NCBI GenBank assembly: GCA_003223775.1
Contig: QHWK01000361.1
Coordinates: 1 to 19,314, forward strand
Source: Acidobacteriota bacterium
GTDB lineage: Bacteria > Acidobacteriota > Vicinamibacteria > Vicinamibacterales > CAVVIG01
Length of the DNA: 19,314 nt
Reading direction: 5' to 3'
A program made the position numbers and the translations under genes. Under the pieces are notes generated by a model, which was given only the letters and a program-made list of their open reading frames with translations, did not search any database and was not told the origin of the DNA. Positions 7,830-14,787 of this stretch are shown here, piece after piece (positions within the stretch are counted from its first letter, which is position 1; the number at the start of each line of letters is the position of its first letter).

Positions 7830-9707
7830 TTATCGGAGCGCGAACAGACGGTCGCCGTCGAATGACGCGGCCTCGTGCGCGCCGCGAGAACGAAGCCAAT
7901 CGCTGAGGCGGCGGCCTTCGGCGCTCGCGTAAGCGTTCTCGTGCACGACGATGTGCGTGGCGGTGGAGGCGGCGATCGCGCGCCACGCGCGGTCGGGCTG
8001 CGTCGCCGAATCGATGAGCGCATTCGTCAGCTCCTCGTACGACTCGGGCGCGCCGCCGCTGTAGCCGTTCACGAGCCGCCGCCAGTGGCGCGTCGAGTAG
8101 AACATGTAGCGGACATCGAAGGCCGGCTCGCCGAGCGGCAGCTCGAGGACGACCGCCGTCGGGGGAAGCTGCGCGACGGCGTCGTAGACCGGCGGCGCGC
8201 CGCGCCCCGTCGCGACGGACATGGCGGCAACGCGCCTGCGGCCGCGCAGCCCCGCGATCGCGAGCGCGGCGAGCGCCGCGAGCGCAAGCGACACGATCGT
8301 CGCGAAGCGCGCCGGGACGCGAAGGCCGTCGAAACCCGGGACGTACGCATAGAAGAGCGTGTAGACGCTGCCGCTCGCCACCGTGCGGCCACGCGCGTGA
8401 ATGTCCGGCCCGAACGACATCGCGACGGCGAAGAGCGCGGCAAGGGTGAAGAAGCCGGCAGGCGTCGTCAGCCACGCGCGGACCGCCGCGCGCGTTCGCG
8501 GCGAGACGCCGCACAGCACCAGGGCGCCGATCGCGCCGACGGCGAGCGCGCGCGCGAAGCTCGTGATCTTGACGCCTGGCAGCCGGATCGAAAGCCCGAG
8601 CAGGAGCGCGACCACGACCGCGAGCCACAGCGCGCCCGCGATCTGCAGGGCGACGCGTTCGCGGCCGTGAGCACGCCTGAAGGCCTGCGCTACCGGAAGC
8701 CGCGACGGGTCGGCATTTCGGTAGCGCAGCCCTTCAGGGCTGCCGTTGCCGCGCCACGCGCCGACGATCGCCAGGACTGCGATCGTCAAGCCCGGAAACA
8801 GCACGCCTTCCGCGTGCGGCCACGCCTGCGCGACCGGTCCCCACAGCCGCAGGTTGGGGTCGGCGGTGAAGTATGCGTAGACGTCGGCCGAGAAGCGGCG
8901 CGTTTCGTCGAGCGAGCGCGGGTTGAAACCGAGGCGGCGGAGCTCGATGTACGGCAGGAGGAACGGCGCGGTGATCGCGGCGACGGCGGCGCACGCGATC
9001 GCCACATGAGCGAGGACGCGCCGCTCCCGCCACGCGCCGGTCCGCCAGAGCTCCCACACGACGTAGGCGAGCGCGACCGGGCTGAAAAAGAGCAGATAGT
9101 AGCCGCACGACAGGTTCTGCAGCGCCCATGCCGCCGCGCCGCCGGCGAGCGGCGCCACGCGGCGCGTGACGACGTGGCGCCGGAATCCGAGGAGCACGAG
9201 CGGCATCCACGCGGCCGACAGCACCTGCATGTGCGGAATCGACGCGATGCGGTACGGCGTGAACGCGAATGCAAGGCCGGCGACGAACGCGGCGCTGTCG
9301 TCTCCGGTGAGCTCGCGCGCGAACGCGAACATCGCGATCGCCGCGAGGACGAACGTCGAGAGGAAGACGACGTTGTAGCAGAGGATCGGATTCCCGGTCG
9401 CGGCGTACACCGGCCAGATCTGCAGCGCCTGCGGCAGCAGGTGCTCCGAGTAGGCGAGCGCGAACGGATGCGGCGCGAAGATGTTCGCGCTCCACCAGCC
9501 GCGCCCGAGGTGCGTCGCGTCCCACGCGAGCACCCACGCGCTGAACAGCGGATCGCCCAGGTCGCCGGGCACGTCGGAGCCGAGCCGCCGACCGAGCGGC
9601 CAGGTCAAGGCGAACGTGGCCGCGACATAGACGGCGGCCGACGTCAAGGACACGAAGGATCGGGCAGCGCGGACAGAGGACGCAGAGGAGGACACAGAGG
9701 AGGCCAC
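7830..9707 (-). CDS. Polytopic membrane protein, GT-C glycosyltransferase-like (paralogue 1)
   Basis: The roughly 625-residue protein has about ten or more hydrophobic segments and a C-terminal soluble part. Early in the protein DLGDPLFSAWVLAW, then ANIF-P and LAYSE, form a first-loop acidic motif resembling GT-C enzymes that use lipid-linked sugars. Later motifs are FAFTPYRI, LFPG, FDGLRVPAR and a C-terminal VLELPLG with HWRRLVNGYSG. All of these recur in the plus-strand gene at 14784-16427, so the two are paralogues. Its substrate is unknown; a role in envelope polysaccharide or protein glycosylation is inference. GTG 9707 gives an odd Ser-rich N-terminus that lies in interspersed repeat copy C. 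GTG 9653, at the repeat end, gives VSLTSAAVYVAATFALTWPL and matches the paralogue start better. Residues about 322-344 are encoded by an inserted REP-like palindrome. Confidence 0.72.
   Translation of the reverse strand: MASSVSSSASSVRAARSFVSLTSAAVYVAATFALTWPLGRRLGSDVPGDLGDPLFSAWVLAWDATHLGRGWWSANIFAPHPFALAYSEHLLPQALQIWPVYAATGNPILCYNVVFLSTFVLAAIAMFAFARELTGDDSAAFVAGLAFAFTPYRIASIPHMQVLSAAWMPLVLLGFRRHVVTRRVAPLAGGAAAWALQNLSCGYYLLFFSPVALAYVVWELWRTGAWRERRVLAHVAIACAAVAAITAPFLLPYIELRRLGFNPRSLDETRRFSADVYAYFTADPNLRLWGPVAQAWPHAEGVLFPGLTIAVLAIVGAWRGNGSPEGLRYRNADPSRLPVAQAFRRAHGRERVALQIAGALWLAVVVALLLGLSIRLPGVKITSFARALAVGAIGALVLCGVSPRTRAAVRAWLTTPAGFFTLAALFAVAMSFGPDIHARGRTVASGSVYTLFYAYVPGFDGLRVPARFATIVSLALAALAALAIAGLRGRRRVAAMSVATGRGAPPVYDAVAQLPPTAVVLELPLGEPAFDVRYMFYSTRHWRRLVNGYSGGAPESYEELTNALIDSATQPDRAWRAIAASTATHIVVHENAYASAEGRRLSDWLRSRGAHEAASFDGDRLFALR
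8675..8743. repeat. Paired REP-like palindrome inserted in frame in the GT-C-like gene
   Basis: The left arm GCCTGAAGGCCTGCGCTACCG (8675-8695) is the inverse of the right arm CGGTAGCGCAGCCCTTCAGGG with about two mismatches. A spacer of about 27 bp separates them. Each arm also contains its own small palindrome (GCCCTTCAGGGC type), so the element could fold as a double hairpin. On the minus strand it is translated as roughly SPEGLRYRNADPSRLPVAQA without a stop. Confidence 0.8.
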
Positions 9708-9713
9708 AGAGGG
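9643..9713 (-). repeat. CCTCTGTGTCCT-type interspersed repeat, copy C
   Basis: On the minus strand this has four CCTCTGTG-like units, a short spacer, then CCTTCGTGTCCTTGAC. It starts 4 bp after the stop of the AI-2E family transporter gene (9718-9720) and runs into the 5' end of the GT-C-like gene. Its terminal GTG (9653) may serve as that gene's start codon. Confidence 0.78.
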
Positions 9714-9717
9714 CGGC

Positions 9718-10770
9718 CTAGCGGACGCGCTGAATGCGGATGTCGCGGCTGATCGCGAGCTCCTCGATGATCACCGAGAGGATCGCGACGGTCGGAATCG
9801 CGAGAATCGCGCCGACGAGGCCCCACAGCGCGCCGCCGATGAGCAGCGCGACCATCACCGCGACCGGGCTGACGCCGACGCGCCGCTCCATGATCTTCGG
9901 CACGAGCACGTTCGCTTCGAGCTGATGGAGCACGAGGAAGTACGCGCCGACGGTCAGCGCGAGCTTCGGCGACACGGTGACCGCGACGGCGACCGCCGTC
10001 ACGCCGCCGATCACCGGCCCGACGATCGGGATCGTCTCGCCGATCGCGGCCACGAGCGCGATGACGTAGAAGTACGGCACGTCCATCAGCCACAAGCCGA
10101 TCGCGGCGAACACGCCCATCACGCCGGCGAGAAGGAACTGCGCGCGCAGCCACGCGCTGACCTTGACGACCGCCTCGCGCGCGGCCGTCGCGACGTCGGT
10201 CCGGCGCCCGGCGGGCACGAAGCGGATCACGTACTCGAACATCGTGTCGGCCTCGACGAGCAGGTAGAAGCTGAGAATCAGGATCGTGATGAGGCCGAAG
10301 ACGCCGCCGATGACGCTCGAGATCGCGACGAGCACCGTCCCGACCGCATTGCCGCCGGCGCCGGTCGGCGCGTTCTGCACCGCTTCCTCGAGCGTCACGA
10401 CGCGCGTCATCAGGCGGTGATCGATGAGAAACGACTGGAAGCGGTTGAACTCGGCCGGCATCCGGCGCCACAGCGCTTCGGCCTGCGCCACGAGCGGCGG
10501 GATGACCGCGAGCCCGATCAGCATCACGACCGAGAGAATCGCGGAGTAAATCAGCAGGATGGCGAGCCAGCGGGGCACGCGCCGGCGGTGCGCGCGCGGC
10601 CGCTCGATGAGGCTCACGAGCGGCGAGAACCCCATGGCGATGAGCGCGCTGATGTAGACGAGCATCAGCGCCTCGCGCGCGGCCCACAACGCGGCGAGCA
10701 CAATCGCGACGCCCACGACCGTCGCGACGGTCTCGAACATCCGCCGGCGGAAGTCGTGCTCAGAGAGCAT
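9718..10770 (-). CDS. AI-2E family (PerM/UPF0118-like) membrane transporter
   Basis: The 350-residue protein has the usual layout: two or three N-terminal helices (about 12-55 and 68-95) and a soluble loop of about 60 residues. A second membrane bundle follows, with GGVFGLITILILSFYLLVE, GETIPIVGPVIGG (about 245-257) and the C-terminal GGALWGLVGAILAIP signature. Members have been linked to export of autoinducer-2 and to sodium/proton exchange; the substrate here cannot be read from the sequence. ATG 10770 is preceded by a 120-bp heptamer array rather than a normal-looking promoter. The stop codon lies only 4 bp from interspersed repeat copy C. Confidence 0.9.
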   Translation of the reverse strand: MLSEHDFRRRMFETVATVVGVAIVLAALWAAREALMLVYISALIAMGFSPLVSLIERPRAHRRRVPRWLAILLIYSAILSVVMLIGLAVIPPLVAQAEALWRRMPAEFNRFQSFLIDHRLMTRVVTLEEAVQNAPTGAGGNAVGTVLVAISSVIGGVFGLITILILSFYLLVEADTMFEYVIRFVPAGRRTDVATAAREAVVKVSAWLRAQFLLAGVMGVFAAIGLWLMDVPYFYVIALVAAIGETIPIVGPVIGGVTAVAVAVTVSPKLALTVGAYFLVLHQLEANVLVPKIMERRVGVSPVAVMVALLIGGALWGLVGAILAIPTVAILSVIIEELAISRDIRIQRVR

Positions 10771-10775
10771 GCGTC

Positions 10776-10894
10776 ATGGCTGATGGCTGATGGCTGATGG
10801 CTGATGGCTGATGGCTGATGGCTGATGGCTGATGCCTGATGGCTGATGGCTGATGGCTGATGGCTGATGGCTGATGCCTGATGGCTGATGCCTG
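10776..10894. repeat. Heptamer tandem array ATGGCTG, 17 copies
   Basis: Seventeen consecutive 7-bp units are present: 14 are ATGGCTG and three (10832, 10874, 10888) are the variant ATGCCTG. It occupies the region directly upstream of the AI-2E family transporter gene. The regular spacing of variants suggests block duplication during array growth. Confidence 0.97.
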
Positions 10895-10910
10895 ATGGGG
10901 CATTGATTCA

Positions 10911-10947
10911 TCAGCCATGAGCCATGAGCCATTAGCCATTAGCCATG
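10911..10947. repeat. Inverted heptamer arm AGCCAT(G/T), five copies
   Basis: Five AGCCATG/AGCCATT units are the reverse complement of the neighbouring ATGGCTG array, separated from it by about 16 bp. The two arms could pair as a long hairpin. The arm ends exactly at the TGA stop (10948-10950) of the AlaA-type gene and may end transcription there, though no U-run is seen. Confidence 0.9.
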
Positions 10948-12177
10948 TCAGGTCTTTAGATATTCTGACGTGAATGCCGCCATCAGATCGTAGATCTCAT
11001 TGAGCTCGTCGAGCGGCGCGAGGAAGACGATCCGCAGAAAACCCTGGTCGGCGGGAAGGCCGAACCCCGATCCGTACACGCAGAGCACGCCGGTCGCGTG
11101 GAGCAGCGCCTTGACGAAGTGCTCGTCCGTACGCCCCGGTGGCAGCGCGACGCGCGGCATCGCGTAGAACGCGGCGGCCGGCGCGACGCACGAGACGCCC
11201 GGCATTGCGCGCAACCGCGCGACCGTCAGATCGGCGCGCGCCTTGAGCGCCTCCCGGAACGACACCTGGTGCGACCGGTCGCCGGTCAGCGCGGGCGCGA
11301 TCGCGTACTGCATCGGCACCGTGCTGCACAGCCGGCCGTCGGCGAGCTTGCGGACCGCGGTGACAACGCCGTCGAGCCGCGGCGATCGGCCGATCGCCAT
11401 CCAGCCGGTTCGCCATCCCGGCGCGAGGTACGCCTTCGAGAGACTCGAGAACGAGATGATCGGCGCGTCGTGATCGAGCTTGCCGTACGGGTCGACCGGA
11501 CCGTCGAAGCCGAGATCGCCGTACACCTCGTCGGCCAGGATCAGCAGCCCATGCTGCTCGGCGAACTCGATCAACGCGCGCCGCGTCTCGGCCGGGTAGA
11601 CGGCGCCTGTCGGGTTGTTCGGATCGATCACCACGAGCGCGCGCGTCGCCTTTGTGACGAGGCCCTTCAGGTGGTCCAGATCCGGCATCCAGCCGCGCGA
11701 CGGATCGAGCCGGTAGTATTTCGCCGCCGCATCGAGCTTCGCCAGCACGGCTGTGTAGAGCGGGTAGGTGGGCATCGGCACGAGCACTTCGTCGCCGTGC
11801 TCGATCACCGCGCCGAGCGTCAGCTCGATTCCCTCCGACGTCCCGGCCGTGATGAAGACGCGGTCGGCGCTGACCGGGCAGCCGTTGCGCGCGTACTCGG
11901 CCGCCACCGCCTCGCGCGCCTGCGGAATGCCCGCCGACGGCCCGTAAGTGTTGTGGCCGTCGCGCAGCGCGCGCTCCACCGCCGCGACCAGATGCACCGG
12001 CGTCTCAAATCCGAAGGCGACCGGATCGCCGATGTTGAGGTAGCGGACGCGCGTTCCCGAGGCCTCGACGCGCTGCGCCTCGGCGACGATGTTGCGGATG
12101 GCGTAGGTAAAGCGGTTGACGCGCGCCGCCGTCGGAATCGCGGTCTGCGCCTTGCTCTGCGCGTTGACGATCGTCAC
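10948..12177 (-). CDS. Fold-type I PLP aminotransferase, AlaA-like (alanine/aspartate aminotransferase class I/II)
   Basis: The 409-residue protein has class I/II aminotransferase signatures: YLNIGDP (46-52), GHNTYGPSAGI (74-84), DPNNPTG (185-191), ILADEVY (213-219) and SLSKAYLAPGWRTGW. In the last of these Lys248 is the expected Schiff-base lysine, and Asp216 should contact the pyridine nitrogen. The pattern YAIRNIV, NIGDP and SKAYLAPGWR resembles the glutamate-pyruvate aminotransferase AlaA, which makes alanine from pyruvate with glutamate as donor. Aspartate aminotransferase activity cannot be excluded by eye. The start is GTG 12177 with a poor ribosome-binding site. It is the first gene of the minus-strand block, divergent from the VWA gene, and its stop touches an inverted heptamer repeat. 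Confidence 0.85.
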   Translation of the reverse strand: MTIVNAQSKAQTAIPTAARVNRFTYAIRNIVAEAQRVEASGTRVRYLNIGDPVAFGFETPVHLVAAVERALRDGHNTYGPSAGIPQAREAVAAEYARNGCPVSADRVFITAGTSEGIELTLGAVIEHGDEVLVPMPTYPLYTAVLAKLDAAAKYYRLDPSRGWMPDLDHLKGLVTKATRALVVIDPNNPTGAVYPAETRRALIEFAEQHGLLILADEVYGDLGFDGPVDPYGKLDHDAPIISFSSLSKAYLAPGWRTGWMAIGRSPRLDGVVTAVRKLADGRLCSTVPMQYAIAPALTGDRSHQVSFREALKARADLTVARLRAMPGVSCVAPAAAFYAMPRVALPPGRTDEHFVKALLHATGVLCVYGSGFGLPADQGFLRIVFLAPLDELNEIYDLMAAFTSEYLKT

Positions 12178-12483
12178 GCGAGGATCTTACGGCATTTGTT
12201 CGGAAACTCGCCCTATGCTGTCAGGCGCGTGCCCGGACACGGGCGCCGCGGCGCGGCTGCCGACCCCGCCAGATCGGATTACGAAAGCGGAACCCGTACG
12301 TTTCGGCGTCTGCCAGAAGAGTGCGGTTTAGTGCAGATTTAGCGCGGTGAGGCGTATCGGAATCGCTCGGATGCACGTTTTACATGCGGCACGCACGGCC
12401 TGTTTCCGGGGCCGATGTAATAGTTACGCGATGTTGACCTGTTTTCGGCTCGTCGTTACGCGCGGCTGATCGGCTAAACCTCA
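12178..12483. promoter_or_regulatory. Divergent intergenic region between the aminotransferase and VWA genes
   Basis: This 306-bp stretch holds no convincing gene and must contain promoters for two divergent genes. Towards the VWA gene, TTGACC (12434-12439) is followed after 17 bp by the weak TACGCG (12457-12462). The 8-mer GTTACGCG occurs twice, at 12423-12430 and 12455-12462, 32 bp apart and flanking or overlapping this possible promoter. It is less GC-rich in its right half than the coding regions. No clear promoter is seen for the aminotransferase side. Confidence 0.4.
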
Positions 12484-13476
12484 ATGTATCAATCAGTTGT
12501 CAGTATGGCAAAGCCTTCGCAGTTCGGGTCGGCGATAACACGGGGCCTCGCTCTCATCGTGATACCCGCGCTGACGATGGCGCTCCAGTCGAGCGGCATC
12601 CAGGCGCAGGAGCCGCAGCCGCCGGTCGCGGCGTTCAGGTCAAGCGTCGACCTCGTCCGCGTGGCCGCCGTCGTTCGCGACCACAAAGGCCACTTCGTTC
12701 AGGATCTCAAAGCGCGCGACTTCGAAATCGTCGACGACGGCCGGACGCGCGCGATTGCGGATCTGCAGAACGACGTCGCCGGTGTGAGCGTCGCGTTCCT
12801 GTTCGACGTCAGCGGCAGCATGGAAGGGCGGATGCCGGACGCGCGCGAGGCGGCCACGCACGTCCTCAACTGGCTGGACGCGGAGCGCGACGAAGCGGCG
12901 GTCTTTACGTTCGACACGCAGCTCGACGAGCGGGCGCCGTTCACCGTCGGGCTCAAGGCGCTGCCGCGATCGATCGAGCGGCTGATTCCGTTCGGCGCGA
13001 CGTCGCTGCACGACGCCATTGCGCAAACCGCCTCGCGACTGGGCACGCGCGAAGGGCGCCGGCGCGCCGTCGTCGTCTTCACTGACGGCGTGGACAACGC
13101 GAGCCACATGAAGCCGGAGGCCGTCTCGGCCATGGCGAGCGCGATCGACGTGCCGGTGTACCTGTTCGGTATCGTGCCTTCCATCGACAACCCGTCGGAA
13201 GCCAACTCGACCGTCGAGCGTTCGGCGCTCACCGGAACGCTCGCCAACCTCGCCACATGGACCGGTGGACATGTGTTCATGGCGAGCACGCCCGGGCAGC
13301 GCAGTGTCGCGGCCCGGCAGATCGTGGACGAGCTGCGTCATCAGTACGTCATCGCCTTCGAAGCGAGCGGCAGACCGGGCTGGCACCCGCTCGTGGTCCG
13401 AGCGCGCAACAAGGACCTGACCGTCCGAGCCCGGAGCGGATATATCGCGGGGCAATCAAGCCCGACTGCGTTTTAG
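12484..13476 (+). CDS. Secreted VWFA-related protein of the acidobacterial type
   Basis: The 330-residue protein has an N-terminal signal sequence (hydrophobic core about 21-36, then GIQAQEP). A short beta region (VRVAAVVRDHKGHFVQDLKARDFEIVDDG) is followed by a von Willebrand A domain from about 100 to 310. The MIDAS metal site looks intact: Asp108-x-Ser110-x-Ser112 (FDVSGSM), Thr173 (GATSLHDAI) and Asp201 (FTDGVDN). The layout of RDxxGxxVxDLxxxDFEIxxDG before the A domain matches the VWFA-related family (TIGR03436) described from Acidobacteria. Members are presumed to bind proteins outside the cytoplasm; the partner is unknown. Translation may start at ATG 12484 or at ATG 12505 (MAKPSQ). The stop codon overlaps the ribosome-binding site of the OmpA-family gene 12 bp downstream, suggesting co-transcription. 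Confidence 0.85.
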   Translation: MYQSVVSMAKPSQFGSAITRGLALIVIPALTMALQSSGIQAQEPQPPVAAFRSSVDLVRVAAVVRDHKGHFVQDLKARDFEIVDDGRTRAIADLQNDVAGVSVAFLFDVSGSMEGRMPDAREAATHVLNWLDAERDEAAVFTFDTQLDERAPFTVGLKALPRSIERLIPFGATSLHDAIAQTASRLGTREGRRRAVVVFTDGVDNASHMKPEAVSAMASAIDVPVYLFGIVPSIDNPSEANSTVERSALTGTLANLATWTGGHVFMASTPGQRSVAARQIVDELRHQYVIAFEASGRPGWHPLVVRARNKDLTVRARSGYIAGQSSPTAF

Positions 13477-13480
13477 GAGG
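13475..13480 (+). promoter_or_regulatory. Strong ribosome-binding site overlapping the VWA stop codon
   Basis: AGGAGG lies 8 bp before ATG 13489 and shares bases with the TAG stop of the VWA gene. It fixes the start of the OmpA-family lipoprotein and ties the two genes together. Confidence 0.75.
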
Positions 13481-13488
13481 AGTCGATC

Positions 13489-14184
13489 ATGTTCCGGAAA
13501 TTCTTTGCGGCCGTCCCCATCGTCGTGCTCGCCGTCGGCGGTTCGACTGCCTGCGCGACGAAGAAGTTCGTGCGCACCAGCGTGGGCGAGGTGAACGAGA
13601 AGGTCGACTCGCAGGGTCGCACGATCGAGGAAACGCAGGAGCGCGTGCGCAAGAACGAGGGGCGCATCTCCGAAGTCGACCAGCGCGCGCAGGCTGCGTC
13701 GCAGTCGGCGCAGCACGCCAACGAAGCGGCCGTGGCGGCGAACGACAAGGCGGTCAACGTCGGCAACGAGGCCAACACGAAGTTCGACGCGATCGACCGC
13801 GCGAGCAAGCGGCTCGTGTACGAGGTCGTGCTGAGCGAGGACCAGGGCAACTTCAAGTTCGGCAAGACCCTGCTGCCGGATGAAGCGAAGCAGAAGATCG
13901 ACGAGATGGTCGCGCAGCTGAAGCAGGACCCGAAGAACATCTACCTCGAGATCGAAGGGCACACCGACAACGTCGGCGACAAGGCGACGAACGAACGGAT
14001 CGGGTTGGCCCGCGCCGACGCCGTGAAGCGGTATCTCTACGAGCAGTACCAGATTCCGCTGCACAAGATGAACGTGATCAGCTACGGCGAAGAGAAGCCG
14101 ATCGCGCCGAACAAGACCGCCTCTGTGTCCTCTGCGGATCCACCGAAGCCAGCCTTTGTGTCCTTGACGCCGACGGTGTTCTAA
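13489..14184 (+). CDS. OmpA-family outer-membrane lipoprotein with aberrant C-terminus
   Basis: The 231-residue protein begins with a lipoprotein signal peptide (VVLAVGGSTA-C; Cys22 is the likely lipid-bearing residue). An Ala/Glu/Gln-rich, probably coiled-coil segment follows (about 30-105). The OmpA C-terminal peptidoglycan-binding domain covers about 110-208. Its binding motif is present: IEGHTDNVGDKATNERIGLARADAVKRYL, with the Asp of HTD and the Arg of LARADAV as diaminopimelate contacts. The domain reads normally to ISYGEEKPIAPNKT. The expected ending (GRAxNRRVxI-type last strand) is then missing and replaced by about 20 residues, ASVSSADPPKPAF-onwards, encoded by interspersed repeat copy D. 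It likely links outer membrane and cell wall, if the shortened domain still folds. Confidence 0.85.
   Translation: MFRKFFAAVPIVVLAVGGSTACATKKFVRTSVGEVNEKVDSQGRTIEETQERVRKNEGRISEVDQRAQAASQSAQHANEAAVAANDKAVNVGNEANTKFDAIDRASKRLVYEVVLSEDQGNFKFGKTLLPDEAKQKIDEMVAQLKQDPKNIYLEIEGHTDNVGDKATNERIGLARADAVKRYLYEQYQIPLHKMNVISYGEEKPIAPNKTASVSSADPPKPAFVSLTPTVF
14120..14167 (+). repeat. CCTCTGTGTCCT-type interspersed repeat, copy D (inside the OmpA-family gene)
   Basis: The copy reads CCTCTGTGTCCTCTG, then a spacer of about 19 bp, then CCTTTGTGTCCTTGAC. It lies in frame at the 3' end of the OmpA-family gene and ends 14 bp before its TAA stop. Confidence 0.78.
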
Positions 14185-14192
14185 TCAGCCTC

Positions 14193-14573
14193 ATGATCCG
14201 AACCGAGATCTCGCTCCGCCTGGGCAACAGCCCGGGCGCGCTGGCGGGCGTGTGCCGGCTGCTGTCGGACGAGCGTGTGAACATTCTGGCGATGACGCTC
14301 GAGGCCGGCGGGCAGCTGCGGCTCGTCGTCGACAACCACGTGCACGGCGGCGCCGTGCTGCGCGACCATCATCATCACGTGACCGAGCGCGACGTGATCG
14401 TGACGATGGTGCCGAACACGGCGGGGGCGCTGGCGCCGGCGCTGCAGCTGGTCGCCGACGCCGACGTGAACGTCGAGTACGCCTATGGCGGCGGCGCCGA
14501 GGGCAGCGTGACGGCGACCATCGTCCTCGGCGTCGAGAACGCGCAGCGCGCCGCGGCGTCCGCCGGCGTGTGA
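14193..14573 (+). CDS. Double ACT-domain protein
   Basis: The 126-residue protein is two ACT domains in tandem (about 1-60 and 67-120). The first starts with ISLRLGNSPGALAGVCRLLSDERVNI, the second with VIVTMVPNTAGALAPALQLVADADVNVEY; both are the classic beta-strand, N-x-x-G-x-L loop, helix pattern. ACT domains bind amino acids as regulatory ligands; a free-standing pair without a catalytic domain suggests a small sensor or regulatory subunit, but its target is unknown. A histidine cluster (His51, His59-62) sits before the second domain. The ATG lies only 8 bp after the altered end of the OmpA-family gene and has no clear ribosome-binding site. Confidence 0.82.
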   Translation: MIRTEISLRLGNSPGALAGVCRLLSDERVNILAMTLEAGGQLRLVVDNHVHGGAVLRDHHHHVTERDVIVTMVPNTAGALAPALQLVADADVNVEYAYGGGAEGSVTATIVLGVENAQRAAASAGV

Positions 14574-14592
14574 AGCCGCGCGGCAGATTCTC

Positions 14593-14787
14593 ATGCTCAG
14601 GCTCTATGTGGAGCAGATGGACTCGGTCGTGGTCGGCGTGAGCGCCGACGGCCGCGTGCGGCTCGAGAACGAAGAGTGGCGGACGCCGACGCTGCAGGAA
14701 AAGCGCGCGATCATCTACGCGGCGACGACCGCGCTCGACGATCTGCGGGAGCTGCTGGAGATCCTCGAGTCGGCGCCTTCGGCGTGA
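14593..14787 (+). CDS. Small protein of unknown function (64 residues)
   Basis: I do not recognise a family. The sequence has a short beta-like first half (VVVGVSADGRVRLENEEW) and a likely helical second half (TLQEKRAIIYAATTALDDLRELLEILES), with no signal peptide or membrane segment. Support for it being real comes from context. It lies 19 bp after the ACT gene, and its TGA stop overlaps the GTG start of the next gene as GTGA, a typical coupled arrangement. Confidence 0.6.
   Translation: MLRLYVEQMDSVVVGVSADGRVRLENEEWRTPTLQEKRAIIYAATTALDDLRELLEILESAPSA

Noticed and set aside
7875..9752. A 625-residue plus-strand frame antisense to the GT-C-like gene, and similar long antisense frames at 3323-5071, 4999-6570, 11098-12342 and 17756-19093
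   Set aside because: Composition is low-complexity Arg/Glu/Asp/Ala, there are no domains, and the opposite strand holds recognisable protein families.
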